A stretch of 64,000 nt of DNA, taken from positions 104,801,501 through 104,865,500 of the forward strand of contig CM027378.1 of NCBI GenBank assembly GCA_015680905.1, given 5' to 3'. The notes under the pieces are model-generated. The model saw only the letters and a list, made by a program, of their open reading frames with translations. It did not search any database and was not told the DNA's origin. A program made the translations under genes and the position numbers. Shown piece by piece: positions 23,465-36,469 of this stretch. The stretch is from Coptis chinensis. Its lineage: Eukaryota > Streptophyta > Magnoliopsida > Ranunculales > Ranunculaceae. How positions within the stretch are numbered: the stretch's first letter is position 1; the number at the start of each line of letters is the position of its first letter.

Positions 23465-23605
23465 AGAAGAGGGCACGGGTAGCGCTCACAAGTAGCCTAG
23501 ATAGGGCGCAGATCGCGCTCCTTGTCAAACTCGAGTTCCAGGCGTGTCAGTGCAGGGGGCGCTTAGAACTTTGCCTTAGATGGGCGCAGGTCGCGCTCAG
23601 GCTTT
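23465..23605 (-). repeat. GC-rich repeat in the leader before gag
   Basis: Carries GCGCTC, TAGCCTAGATAGGGCGC, CTCGAGTTCCAGGCG and a second partial copy. It is the same repeat family as 14715-14905. Confidence 0.75.
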
Positions 23606-23731
23606 TTCTGGGAATTTTTTTTTAGTTTATGAACCAAACAATCACTGTTAGAACCAAACAAGGGTGGGTGGGTTTAATGGGACTTTGGGAAGACTAAAAA
23701 TACTAATGAAAACAATTCTAAACAAAACTAA

Positions 23732-23747
23732 GATGGCAGCGACACCA
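23732..23747 (-). other. Primer binding site of the Athila-like element
   Basis: Two bases inside the 5' LTR the minus strand reads TGGTGTCGCTGCCATC. It resembles the TGGCGCCGTTGCC-type site (complementary to tRNA-Asp) usual for Athila and Tat elements, with a few transitions. Confidence 0.55.
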
Positions 23748-23749
23748 TT

Positions 23750-25308
23750 TGATAAAAGGTAAAAACGATAGTTTTACCTACGAATAAGCGATAAAACTCA
23801 AACGTAAGTAAAACTAAAGTTATTTTCGTGCTTATATATCAAAGTTCTACACTCTCGATGCTATTGCAATAAGTGGAATAGAGAATTCGTTCCACTCCTA
23901 GTTCTTTAGAATTAACGTTAACGACGATTATCAGTTCTATCAAAGTCAATGAGAGTACGGATTAATGTAATTATGCTATCAACGAAGGAAATAACGTAAT
24001 TGAAATGTTTTAAATAATAAGACGGCAATTAAAATACTAAGGTTCGAATCTAGATAAAGAATTAGGAGGATTTGATTCCACCTTAATTCAATTTAATAAA
24101 CTAGCAAAAATTGTTGTAATCCGAATTGCAATGCTTTCACATAACAATTGGGTCTTTCTAATCCCTAATTATTCATGGTATTCTCTACCAACTAACAACT
24201 AACATGTGAAGCAATTAAACCCATTCTCATGGTGAACCAACTACTTTCTAGAATGGAATATATCATTACTAACAATTCTACACTAATAACAATCAAGTTT
24301 CATCAAGGCTTTCTCAAACCCCTCTAATGGAGGTTTTAGCCTTGAATCATTATACTATCATTTCTAACACAAGAACAAATAGAACAACTCATTATTGAAT
24401 AAATGATTAAACTTTATAAATCTAATTTAACAATAGTCTAAGATTCGAAATGAATTAAAACCAAATTTAAAACTAATTTAGAACTATGATTAAGAATAAC
24501 TAATTATCAAATTAAGACAAACTAATTATGAATTTGAGACAACTAAAGCTAAATAAAAATTGAATCATAAAACTAAGTTGAAATGATAAAACTAATTCTT
24601 TATTATAAACTAAATCTGATTCTAAATAACATTCATTTCTTTGTTCTAAAACTAATTAACTGAATGTAAAAAAAAACTAGATCTAAAAACTAAGTTATTA
24701 GATTCTTCCTAAGTAAAAAAACAAGATATCTTAAGAGCTAAGTCTTTGTCTCTCATATGGAGGAGACAAGATCCACAAATTTGTGCATGGGCTGAGGAGC
24801 CATGTTTTGGGCTGAAAAATCGAGTCCAAAACCTTATTACTTCAGTCCACAAAGGGATTTTTAGCTTGATTTGACTTCAATAGCCTTTTCATCAACTTCT
24901 GCTCCTCTGATTGGGTCAAGGTTTGGACCATTAGAAAGCTCTTTCTGAGTCGGTCGTTTTGAAATAAGGTAGGCCAATTTCGAGGTCTGAGTTCAAAGAT
25001 AAGGCCTTTGGAAGTTCTGCTGACTTTTGTGCGTTGTTTCTGCTCGTGTTGATTTTGACTTTTCAGCTTTGACCGGGTTTTAAAAAGGCTTTTTCTCCTT
25101 GAATCTTGGCCTTTTATCATAGAACTTCTTAGCAACCAACCTTTGCTCCTTTATCTCGCAAAAGGGGCACATTTCTGCACATATTTGACTCCAATGCCTG
25201 AAATACATAAGAACACGATAACAGTACTAACTCTTATTTATTAATCACATAATTGGTCAAAAGCGATATTGTTAAAGGGGTTAAAACTACAGTTTTGGGC
25301 TCTTATCA
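23750..25308 (-). repeat. 5' LTR of the Athila-like element
   Basis: 1,559 bp, direct repeat of 10357-11865 with TG...CA ends. Small differences (for example the 35-bp block at 24306-24340) show the pair has diverged since insertion. Confidence 0.93.
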
Positions 25309-25313
25309 GGAAT

Positions 25314-26094
25314 AAATTCAAAGCACTACCTTCAGTGGTATCTTTTGTGCTAGAAATAGTAATATGTATGATAGATAAGAAACTAAACAACATATAACCA
25401 GCATCGGACACTATAATTATTTTAGGATCTATAGGATTTTCTATTAGAGTAAAGATTTTTCTTGTTTCTTTATTTTTAATCGTGCTAGGGTTCATATTTT
25501 CACGACACAGTTTTTGATCAATGGATGTTTTACAAGTGTATGTATTGAATCTTTGTAGGTATTAAGAACGTGTATTCGAGGAAAAGATTGTGGGTATAAT
25601 TCCAGAAAGTAGAATTGTCATTCAATGTTCAAGCTAAGTAAAAACTTAATATGTTCCATCGTTCCACCTCATATATATTGGGCCGAACATGTAAAGATTA
25701 TATGAACCTTTATGTCTTTGATTTGGATAACATGTTCCAAGATCCTACTAGAAAGATGCATATTTATTTCTTTTGTGACTACTTACTTTGTAGTGAGATA
25801 CTCACGACACCACAGTGTTTTTCTATGCATGTGTTTTCAAAACAATTTTTCTAGTTTCCTTCTTCTATGTATGTGTTTTCTACACAATTCTTCTAGTTTC
25901 CTTTTGTTTTTTGATTCTCTGCGTAGCATATACTATAGAACTAGAAGAAAAACTTGCAAAACTTAGAGAGCATAAGGAAGAATTCCAGAAGATTGAAACA
26001 GGAGTATTGGAAGATACACATTGTCTAAACCATCGTCCTTTCTCACTCTTAAAGATAAGTTAGTATTTGACCCAGATAATAATGTCATTGTTAG
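25314..26094. other. Internal region of MULE2, right side
   Basis: AT-rich with short unsupported frames. A near-duplicate pair of T-rich segments (TTTTCTAGTTTCCTTCTTCT-like) occurs at 25840-25905. No domain recognised. Confidence 0.5.
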
Positions 26095-26372
26095 GACATG
26101 GTCCTTATTATAAGTTAGATATTAGAGTTTAGTCCTACTTGTAAGCACGTGTGACACACACTCAAAAAAGCAAACGGCATGACCCCACAGTCAACTAAGT
26201 TGACTGACGGTCAAGTAACAGAAGTAGGACCAAAACCTAATATTTCAGCATTTATGGACCAAAGTCTAATTACCATAGTAATAGTAGGACCAATGTCTAA
26301 AACCCCTTGTTTTATACTTATTTGTTGATGGTATATATATAGATGCTTATTTGTTGTACTTTTATTTTATAG

Positions 26373-27229
26373 CCTCAACCAGTTAAGTACATTTACCCCC
26401 TAGTGAGACAAAGACAACCAGGGAGGCCTAAAGTCAACAAAAGGAGAGTTGATGATGAAAATGTGAACTCAAGTAGGTGTTCAAGGTGTGGAGTAATTGG
26501 GCATAATATAAGGGGGTGCCAAGGTGGTTAGGTGGGTTCAAATCCACCTTCAAAACCAAGGGGAAGAGGTGGGAGGCCTAGAACTTGAGCACTTCCAAAC
26601 CCATACCTGACTAGACCACTTGACCTTGAAACTAGGTTACAAGTTCCTTAAGGTAATGAACCTATAAGAGGCAGAGGAAGGGGCACTAGGGGAAGAGGAT
26701 GAGGAGCACAAGGTAGTGAAACTAATCAAGTTCCTGAAGGTACTGAGGCTACTCAAGTTGTGAGAAGCAATGAAACTAATCAAGTCAATGAAAGTGTTGA
26801 AGGTGTTGAGGCTATGAAAGGAAGAGGAAGGGAAGCAGAAGTCAATGAAAACTTACAAGTTGCTGAAGGTGCTGAGGCTGTGAGAGGAAGAGGAAGGGGA
26901 AAGGGAAGGGCAAGAGGAAGAGGCAGTGATCAAGTGATTGAAGCTAACACAAGCAATGAGGGTGATGTACCTATAAGGGGTAGAGGAAGGGACAGTAGGG
27001 GTGGCAGGGGAAGAGGAAGGGGTAGGGCAAATGTAGAAAACCAAACTAAAGCATCTTATGGCCATTGACAGACTTAGCCGCCAGCTCAGTCACAGACTAT
27101 AACTTTTGCAGAAAGATAGTGCAATAGCTCTGTCACAACACCCATGCCTCCACCAAAGAGAAAAAGGAAAGAAGCTTCCTTGAATGATATATCAAGTCAA
27201 GTTTCTTGCACTGGAGGTGTTTCATAGGA
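26373..27229 (+). pseudogene. MULE1 transposase, last exon: CCHC zinc knuckle and Arg/Gly-rich tail
   Basis: After a probable splice acceptor (TTTTATTTTATAG, ending 26372) the frame reads PLVRQRQPGRPKVNKRR and the knuckle CSRCGVIGHNIRGC (C-x2-C-x4-H-x4-C). This matches the C-terminus of MuDR-type transposases (a 'GRPKK' motif, then the knuckle). The same frame continues through four stops (TAG 26529, then TGA, TAA, TGA; each one C-to-T step from CAG, CGA or CAA) into a long Arg/Gly-rich repetitive tail (VRGRGRGKGRARGRGSD), open at 26760-27068. It ends near 27229. It belongs with 9174-9990; MULE2 separates them. Confidence 0.75.
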
Positions 27230-27689
27230 ATCATAGCCCGGCTTCACAACAATGATGACCTAATATTATGATTGGTATTTTGGAAACATGTTGTTTGTTA
27301 GACACTTGGTTATTGTCATTTGCAACTTGGTTATTGTAATCTATTTTGGTGCTTGGTTATGCTGTCAGTAATTGTGTTATTGCAGTTGCAATGCTATGTT
27401 TGGGCATGTACTTATGTCTGCAGTACTAAGGTTGTTTTGGGGACTACGATCTTATTTTGTGAATGAATGTGTGTTTCTTAGATTTTGAATGTGGTTAATA
27501 ATGCTGCAGACATGTAAAAACTCCAAATATGAAATGTCATCCATTAATTTATGGAACATTCACATATATTATTTTAGAAGTAATAACTTCTTGACAAGTT
27601 CTACTACATCAGATGTATTGCACTCTATTTGCATATTAACAAAGCTATCAATACATATATAGCTTCAGTTTACCCTCTTCTTCTGTTGG

Positions 27690-27955
27690 CATCTTCAATT
27701 TACCCTTTTCTTCTTTTCGCTTCTTTAGTTTCTCATCGTCCAACCACTTAAAACCACTGCATATTGTGATCCCTTACACCTAAAAAACCTTTTCCCCATG
27801 CTGTTTTCCTGGACACTCTTCCTAACTACCATGGTTAGCTTGCAACCAGGGTAGACACATGGATAATCTAGCCATTTACACTGGTACTTCTAATGATCCG
27901 ATTCTCCACAATTAAAACAACCTCCAAAACCTTCATTATTGTCACCTGATGTTAT
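27690..27955 (-). pseudogene. Zinc knuckle plus GRF-type zinc finger fragment in MULE1
   Basis: On the minus strand one frame shows CFNCGESDH, a stop, then KYQC (knuckle spacing C-x2-C-x4-H-x4-C). Next come CVYPGCKLTMVVRKSVQENS and MGKRFFRCKGSQ. A one-base shift then gives CSGFKWLDDEKLKKRK. 'C..GC......S...N.GKRFF.C.......FKW.DDE' is the GRF zinc finger pattern, which binds nucleic acid. It reads opposite to the transposase near the right end of MULE1. It could be a second MULE gene or a captured host fragment. Confidence 0.6.
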
Positions 27956-28463
27956 TCATCCCTGATATTAACACAGAAAAACAAAAAAAAACTTAATTCG
28001 TATAAACCCCCCATTTTTTAACATACATTTGTTTTGACTCCAAATTTGGCAAACTTCATCCACAAAAAGAGATGAGGAAGTCAGTTATAATAGATGCAAA
28101 ACAAGTTTAAGAATTACTAACCTGACTTGATGATGCACCTCAGAACCACCACCGCCTATCTTCTCTGAATAAAACATGAAAGAAACAAGATTGGAGGTAA
28201 AAACAAGAAATTGGAGACTAATGAACCCAATTTATAGCCATCACGAAGGGTAAACTTGGCACTTCACGTACAGTTAAACTGGTTAGAGTCAACAGATGCC
28301 AACGACTCATTTTTAAGGATGCTTGAGATAATAGAGCAAATATGGATGATGTTTGAAAGGCGGATGAAATGGGGTTCTTTTGTGATGATTTAAAAATTTC
28401 GGGATAAACACAAATGCATGTCTAAAAATGGGGGGTGGGGGTGGGGTTTTAACAAATTAACCC

Positions 28464-29212
28464 TTATATCCTTTGCAACCCTTTAACCAAGGAATGGGTG
28501 TCTCTACCCCAACCGCGAGCACGGTTTTAAAAAGACCATTTTGTATTGGAAGTTTGGAACGACAAAGATTTAGAGTCCAATCATGGTTTCAAAATCAAAT
28601 TCAAGGTGGTTTCGTTTATTGAGATCCACAACAATGTCTTGGAAGTGGAAACTTATTCTTCACAGTTTGGAAAATGGAAGGAGTCTCCAATTTCCGATGA
28701 TGTTATTAAACCAAGTCGGCTGGATCGTAGAACTTTGTTGAATGGACCTGTCTACTTCTGGAATTGGGAGAACATATTCGTTTATGACCTGGAGAAAGAC
28801 AGTGTAAGTTTCCCAGAACTGATATTGTCCCCACGTTCCGCTCTGAGGGGTTTCATTGGTGAATCAGCTGGCTCACTTTGTTACTTCGAAACTAGCCAGC
28901 ATCAATTCCATGTATGGTCGTATGGACCCTTGTTGACAGAGTGCCCTGGTCGTTGAGCTATAGTATTGAACTTATCATGTTAAATGAGTTCCTACATATA
29001 CTTGAATCTGTGGATACGTACTTTCCAATTACTGCTCATCCACAAAACCGCTAGTTTCTTTTTGCGAGTTTTCGACAGGACAGGGCATTTTCACATCGAA
29101 TCAACACAAGGAGAGCAGAACTCAGCATGGATTGTGTATTCCATTGTCGTTACCCCCACTCGCCCATCCCTTATTCTCTTCCAACATGGCTTGATTGCTT
29201 AAGGATTAGTAA
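28464..29212 (+). pseudogene. F-box protein gene, 3' half (F-box-associated domain)
   Basis: Immediately after MULE1 the frame reads YILCNPLTKEWVSLPQPRAR, an in-frame TAA at 28528-28530, then FKIKFKVVSFIEIHNNVLEV and ETYSSQFGKWKESPI. This is the F-box-associated domain pattern ('...VCNP.T.EW..LP', 'FKVV....', 'E.YSS..G.W.ES'). The open part 28546-28956 has no ATG of its own. Past 28940 the C-terminal tail continues in another frame (LSYSIELIMLNEFL) to about 29212. It pairs with 2842-3265; the two halves are the same gene interrupted by MULE1. Confidence 0.83.
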
Positions 29213-29305
29213 GTCGTATTGATTACCTTTTGTATTATAATTACACCATTTATTATGGACTTTTACAGTTTTCCTATCTATAGTAGCTTATTATTCCTTT
29301 AGGAT

Positions 29306-29483
29306 TTCTCTTAAATGGACATGTCGGCATGTTATATAGTGTCTTGAGCAGTTTATATAATATTATCCGTTAAACAAATTAATAAGCATAAATTAAAAAG
29401 TTGTTCAAGACTAAATAATTTGTTCAAGACACTATATAAACTGCCCACGAACATGTCCAGTAGACACGTTGTTTAAGAGAAAG
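29306..29483. repeat. MITE-like short inverted-repeat element
   Basis: TTCTCTTAAA...GGACATG...TATATAGTGTCTTGA at 29306-29354 is mirrored at about 29415-29483, giving a 178-bp fold. No coding capacity. I could not pair a convincing target duplication. Confidence 0.5.
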
Positions 29484-30169
29484 CTTGATTATCCTTGGTA
29501 CTAGTTTTGGGTACTAGAGTGTTGCGCTAATTAAGACTTGAGCTAGTATAGTTGCTACAAGGATAAGTTGGTCGATTTTTTGCAACTGAAAAAGCACTTC
29601 TCAATATTCACACTATTTATATGTATTTCATGCAATTGCAAGGCGTCTTCTTCGAATGTAGATGTAATCGAAGGTCATTAGTACCTATGCATTATAAGTT
29701 TCCTTTCAGCTCAAGCATGTAGTTTGTGTCTAAATTATTCAATATACATATGGCAGTGGTGACGTAAGAGACAAAGAGTTCCTTCCACGGAGAGGTTTAA
29801 TGGAAAATACTTTCCACTATATCTCACCAAAACCAGATTGTTCATATAATGTTGGAAACAAATAATGCTACTCATCATGCTTCAAGATCATAGAAAATGG
29901 ATTTTAGCTGGAACAATTGTGTAGGAAAAATGGCACTTATATTGACAAATGAAGTTGAGAATGCTTACAATAGGTTGGCATTGGTTCTTTAAACATTGTG
30001 TGATCCAGGATCTCTTTTGGATGAAACGTTTGATGTGGCCTTAGTAATACAGCTGCCTTATGCAAAGATTAATACAAGTTACAAGGACAAGTGGACAACT
30101 TCCGTATCTACACAGAATCGAGAAAAGTAGCTTCTTCAAAAAAGAGACCCATGCATGTAGAAGCAGTTA

Positions 30170-33081
<2,912 letters not shown>

Positions 33082-33300
33082 GGTGCAAAATGAGAATAGA
33101 GAAAGAGGAGAGAGGTTTGAAGTGAATACTATTAAGAAAGATAAGAAAGATGAGGAGAAGAAAAGAGTGAGGAAGAATGTGGGGTTTTTGAAAGGATCAT
33201 AAATTGGGTGGAGGAGATTGTGAATGAAATGCAGTGGTCGTTATATGGTTTAGAGTGGTTTTTCCTATTTTCATGTGGTGAGGTTCTGTTTTGGATAAGT
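33082..33300 (-). promoter_or_regulatory. Leader and probable core promoter of the reductase gene
   Basis: Upstream of the start codon the minus strand is pyrimidine-rich (CTCTCTCCTCTTTCTC, about 33100-33115), common in leaders of photosynthesis genes. CCATATAA at 33241-33248 could be the TATA box (about 160 bp before ATG). A GATAAG (I-box-like) word lies at 33294-33299 on the plus strand. These are motif matches only. Confidence 0.35.
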
Positions 33301-33924
33301 ATAATTGTGTCTGTAATTGACATTTTGCTTTCACAGCAAAAGCCCAACCCAGAATCAGGTTTCTATTGGATCTAACCAGTAGGCCCAGAATGATTTTTAA
33401 ATGTTTGAGGCCCTGGTCTGAAGTCTGAACAATCAAACACAGAGAACGAAATTTTGCTTATGTCTGCCGTTGGGCTATTTGGATCGGATCCAAAAACCAA
33501 ATTTGAAATATCAGCCGAAGTTCACGATTACGAATTTCTTCGTCATCTGGTGGTGAAGTCTTTCACAATAACCAGATAATGATCTTAGCAAACCATATTA
33601 ACTTTGATAATTTGCATTGGACTATTGGAGTAGGTTCATTTGGTTGCAATATACAAAATTTATATCTTTAGAATGAGATGGATGTTAATTAAATAAACAA
33701 CCATAGAATCCATATGCTTTAAGATATATTAGAATTTAACTCGTGGCTATGCCACTTGAGTTATTATGGGTGAATTTAGCAAAATAAAATTGTGTTAATT
33801 TATTATTTTAACTCCAATTTTATTAGAAAAAAATCGAGAGTTTTCACTACTATATAGAGTTTTCAAAGTCTCCATCGGTTGAATTGGACGATTAGCCCAT
33901 AAGGGCTGAGTCTTGGGTCCCATG

Positions 33925-34880
33925 TAGGGGTGTTTCTTTTTGTCGAATTTCTGATTTTTCTGAAATCCGACCCGAAATTGGTCTGGCTCTGGGTGTAGTT
34001 TTCATGGGTCGATTTTCCGATTTTCTGATTTCCGAAAATTCCGAAAAAAAATTGGATGGGATTTGGATATAATTCTAAAATCCGATCCGATCCGAAAATT
34101 CCGAAATTTCCGATATTATTGCCAATTTATTCAAAAATATATACTTCTCACTATCCACTTGATTAGATCTCGACCGTTCATTCATTTTATAGTTTTTTTA
34201 CTCCAAAACAAAACAAAAACATAACCTACCAAATTTCTTCCCCACTGAATTGGACCACTCTTGTCATTACACCGTCGCCCGCCATAACAACAATGATATG
34301 AAGAAAAAAAATGTAATTGAGTCATACAATGACTTCCAGACCAATCCAAAAGCCAAATTCCAATAGATAGAATATTATGTAAAGCTACTTAGAGTCCAAG
34401 ACCATAATCCATTATTTATGCAGACACTTCACGCTTTAATTTCCACACACGAAAAAAGATTGAAACATTACAAATACCCAGACCTTAACAGAATGCAATG
34501 CTTGCTATTGGTGGCTGCAGGTTCTTTTTCTCGTTTTTTCTTAGATCACTTGTTTGAATGAAAATGAGTTTTCTCAGTAAACAAGTGCGTATTGTTGTTG
34601 GTGCATTGGTGTTGTGGACATGGTTTTCTCTCCCTACAATGAACATTGACGTATGATATTCCAAAAATAATTGAAAGTAAAGAGATTTTTGAAAATTTAC
34701 CAAGTATTCCGAAATTTCCGAGTTATTCCGAAATATCCGAAAGTTCCGAAATTGGAAATATATTTTGAATCCGAAAAAAAATTGGATCGGATTTGGCTAG
34801 CATATTAGGTTCCGAAAAAAATTTGGAAAAATTCCGAAAGAGGTTAATCCGATCCGATCCGATCCGATCCGTCACCCCTA
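33925..34880. mobile_element. Non-autonomous hAT element
   Basis: 956 bp starting TAGGGGTGTTTC and ending GTCACCCCTA, flanked by a perfect 8-bp duplication GTCCCATG (33917-33924, 34881-34888). Both subterminal regions are packed with TTCCGAAA/CCGAAAATT and GATCCGATCC words, the kind of array that hAT transposases bind. No transposase inside; short frames at 34485-34703 are unsupported. Confidence 0.93.
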
Positions 34881-34920
34881 GTCCCATGGGCTGGGCAAAA
34901 GGTCACTCTTTAATTCTTTA

Positions 34921-35087
34921 TCTAGTGAGCATGTCTTCAGTGCGCGAGATGTATGGTGCGCAGGTAATGTGAGCCTTTGGATCAGTACTTTTGCCATGCA
35001 ATACACACACACCCCTTGGTATGAGTGGCCCAGATTTGATAACATACCATAAGACCTGTGCACCATAGATTTAGCCTTATCTAATAG
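34921..35087 (+). repeat. Short interspersed repeat (MITE-like), copy 1
   Basis: Contains GAGCATGTCTTCAGTGCGC, GCCTTTGGATCAGTACTTTT and CACCATAGATTTAG. The reverse complement of 45906-46055 matches along its length. Internal CGAGATGTATGGTGCGC words occur at different positions in the two copies. Confidence 0.7.
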
Positions 35088-35099
35088 CTTAAACATTTT

Positions 35100-36240
35100 C
35101 AGTTTTGAGAAATGAACAAATCAAAGAAGCATGACCTCAACTCGATAGTCATGATACACAATACAGAATTCCCAAAATGCCTCTACTCTAATAACATTTT
35201 TATGTAAAACCGAACTTATGGTTTGCATCTAAAAGTACTTAAAATTTTTAGATTTGATTTTTTTAAATGCAAAGCAAGGCGATGAAGGGCAAAGCTAACA
35301 ATAGGCTTCTGATCTGTTAGATTTTTACGCATCGGTTAATGGTCTACTAAATCATGCATGTCGTCATGGTTATAGGACCTCGAAGGCTCTAAATAAACCA
35401 AACAGAGATAAAGATGTCTAAACGTTGATCATGGTAGGAAAGAAACTTTAATCAGCACACATAAATATCCATACATGTAACATATTGTTAGACACATCCA
35501 GTGGATCTCTATAGTACATACGCCCTATGGTCTCTATTAGACCTTTTTTATTTTCTACCATACACAGACTTTGACTGCATCTGAACCACAATATGATAGA
35601 ATAGGATACAAAGAAGGTGTAGAAAATCTAGCAGTTTTGCTTTACTCAAGAAACACTATATGTAAGTACATAACACCGTTATAACTTATAAGCATATTCA
35701 ATGTTTTGTTGCTAACGGTCCATAGAAGCAAGGGAAATAGAGGTGTTACCGAATCAAGAAATAAAGACCGGTCTAAAGTACAAAGTAATTGACATAATTA
35801 CTTTATATATTCCAATGACATAAGTCTATTTAATTATAGAGCTGAAATGAGATAAAGATAACATATTGATGAACCTTAGTTGAAGACTGAGTTGTAAAAA
35901 CAGTTTCCGTGCATCAAGTATTCTACTATGCACTAACAACATTGTAATCATTGAGTATGTCTCTGGAGTTTGGCCTATGTTCAAACTAAAAGCGACAATA
36001 TGAAGAAGTTTATTGAAGAGTTTGGCCTCAAACAAAAGGATGTCACTGAAAACCTTGAACAAATAATGAATGTAAATAGTTGTGCTTAGTGTAGTATGTT
36101 AGTTATCTTCAAAGTCGCTAATGATGCGGCATAATAAGATAATTCCACTGCAAGAATAATATTAATAACTTTAGAAGTAATTTGGTATAAACTTTAGATT
36201 TTGTATAAAAAAAAATTGAGAAATAAACATCAAAGCTCAA
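35100..36240. other. AT-rich sequence without recognisable gene
   Basis: No domain, RNA gene or bounded repeat recognised. It may include untranslated 3' sequence of the Helitron whose helicase remnant follows. Confidence 0.5.
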
Positions 36241-36262
36241 AAGTTATGAAATATACCTTCTC

Positions 36263-36466
36263 TTAAACTAAAGCACGCAGGACTTCAAGATACACGATAT
36301 TAGTTGTATGGTTTGAAGAATCAAGAGGGATGATGACACTGATTCGTTTTGAAGAAGTGCATCTTGATAACACCACATATAATTTACCATGGCTAAATAC
36401 CAGGTTTCGCAAATCAATATAAACGTACTTAACAGACTACCCCTGTGATTTGTTTATCGTCATTGC
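36263..36466 (-). pseudogene. C-terminal remnant of a Helitron Rep/helicase
   Basis: The minus strand reads AMTINKSQG, an in-frame TAG (CAG expected), then [37 protein letters not shown] and [13 protein letters not shown] before a TAA at 36263. 'TINKSQGQ' and 'LYVALSR' are the last conserved motifs of PIF1-type helicases in Helitrons. Upstream (36467-36560) is a local duplication of AATGGTATTTCATTGGC, and the rest of the helicase is gone. Confidence 0.82.
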
Positions 36467-36469
36467 AAT

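Larger units (their letters stand above)
10357..25308 (-). mobile_element. Athila-like Ty3/gypsy LTR retrotransposon (complete but decayed)
   Basis: 14,952 bp, bounded by LTRs that begin and end TG...CA (TGATAAAAG...TTATCA) and by a 5-bp target duplication GGAAT (10352-10356, 25309-25313). On the minus strand the order is 5' LTR, primer site, gag, protease, reverse transcriptase/RNase H, integrase, two env-like ORF-1 modules, polypurine tract, 3' LTR. The domain order and RT sequence (for example [18 protein letters not shown]) are typical of the Athila lineage. Stops and frameshifts interrupt gag, pol and the env-like region, so it is not autonomous now. Confidence 0.93.
10010..26306. mobile_element. 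MULE2: non-autonomous Mutator-like element in an intron of the MULE1 transposase
   Basis: Terminal inverted repeats of about 208 bp (10010-10217 and about 26095-26306) start GGGTTTTTTAGACATTAGTC on the left and the matching GGGGTTTTAGACATTGGTCC on the right. They are flanked by a perfect 9-bp duplication TTGTTTTAT (10001-10009 and 26307-26315), the standard Mutator signature. Removing the Athila-like insertion leaves about 1.34 kb. I see no transposase in 10218-10351 or 25314-26094, so it depended on another element for movement. Confidence 0.93.
3266..28463 (+). mobile_element. MULE1: outer Mutator-like element hosting nested insertions
   Basis: The left terminal inverted repeat starts GGGTTAATTTGTTAAAACCC at 3266. 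Its reverse complement ends at 28463. The repeats can be followed for about 170 bp: 3266-3336 plus 6982-7081 on the left (split by the CACTA element), and about 28283-28463 on the right. Inside are pieces of a MuDR-type transposase (N-terminal region at 9174, SWIM zinc finger at 9484, CCHC knuckle at 26373). The flanking 8-mers TCATATTT and TTATATCC differ only by transitions. An 8-bp duplication would restore the F-box frame, but an 11-bp alternative cannot be excluded. Without nested elements its size would be about 5 kb. Confidence 0.82.

Noticed and set aside
26853-27065. Minus-strand frame over the Arg/Gly-rich tail
   Set aside because: Antisense shadow of a repetitive coding tail (Ser/Pro-rich).
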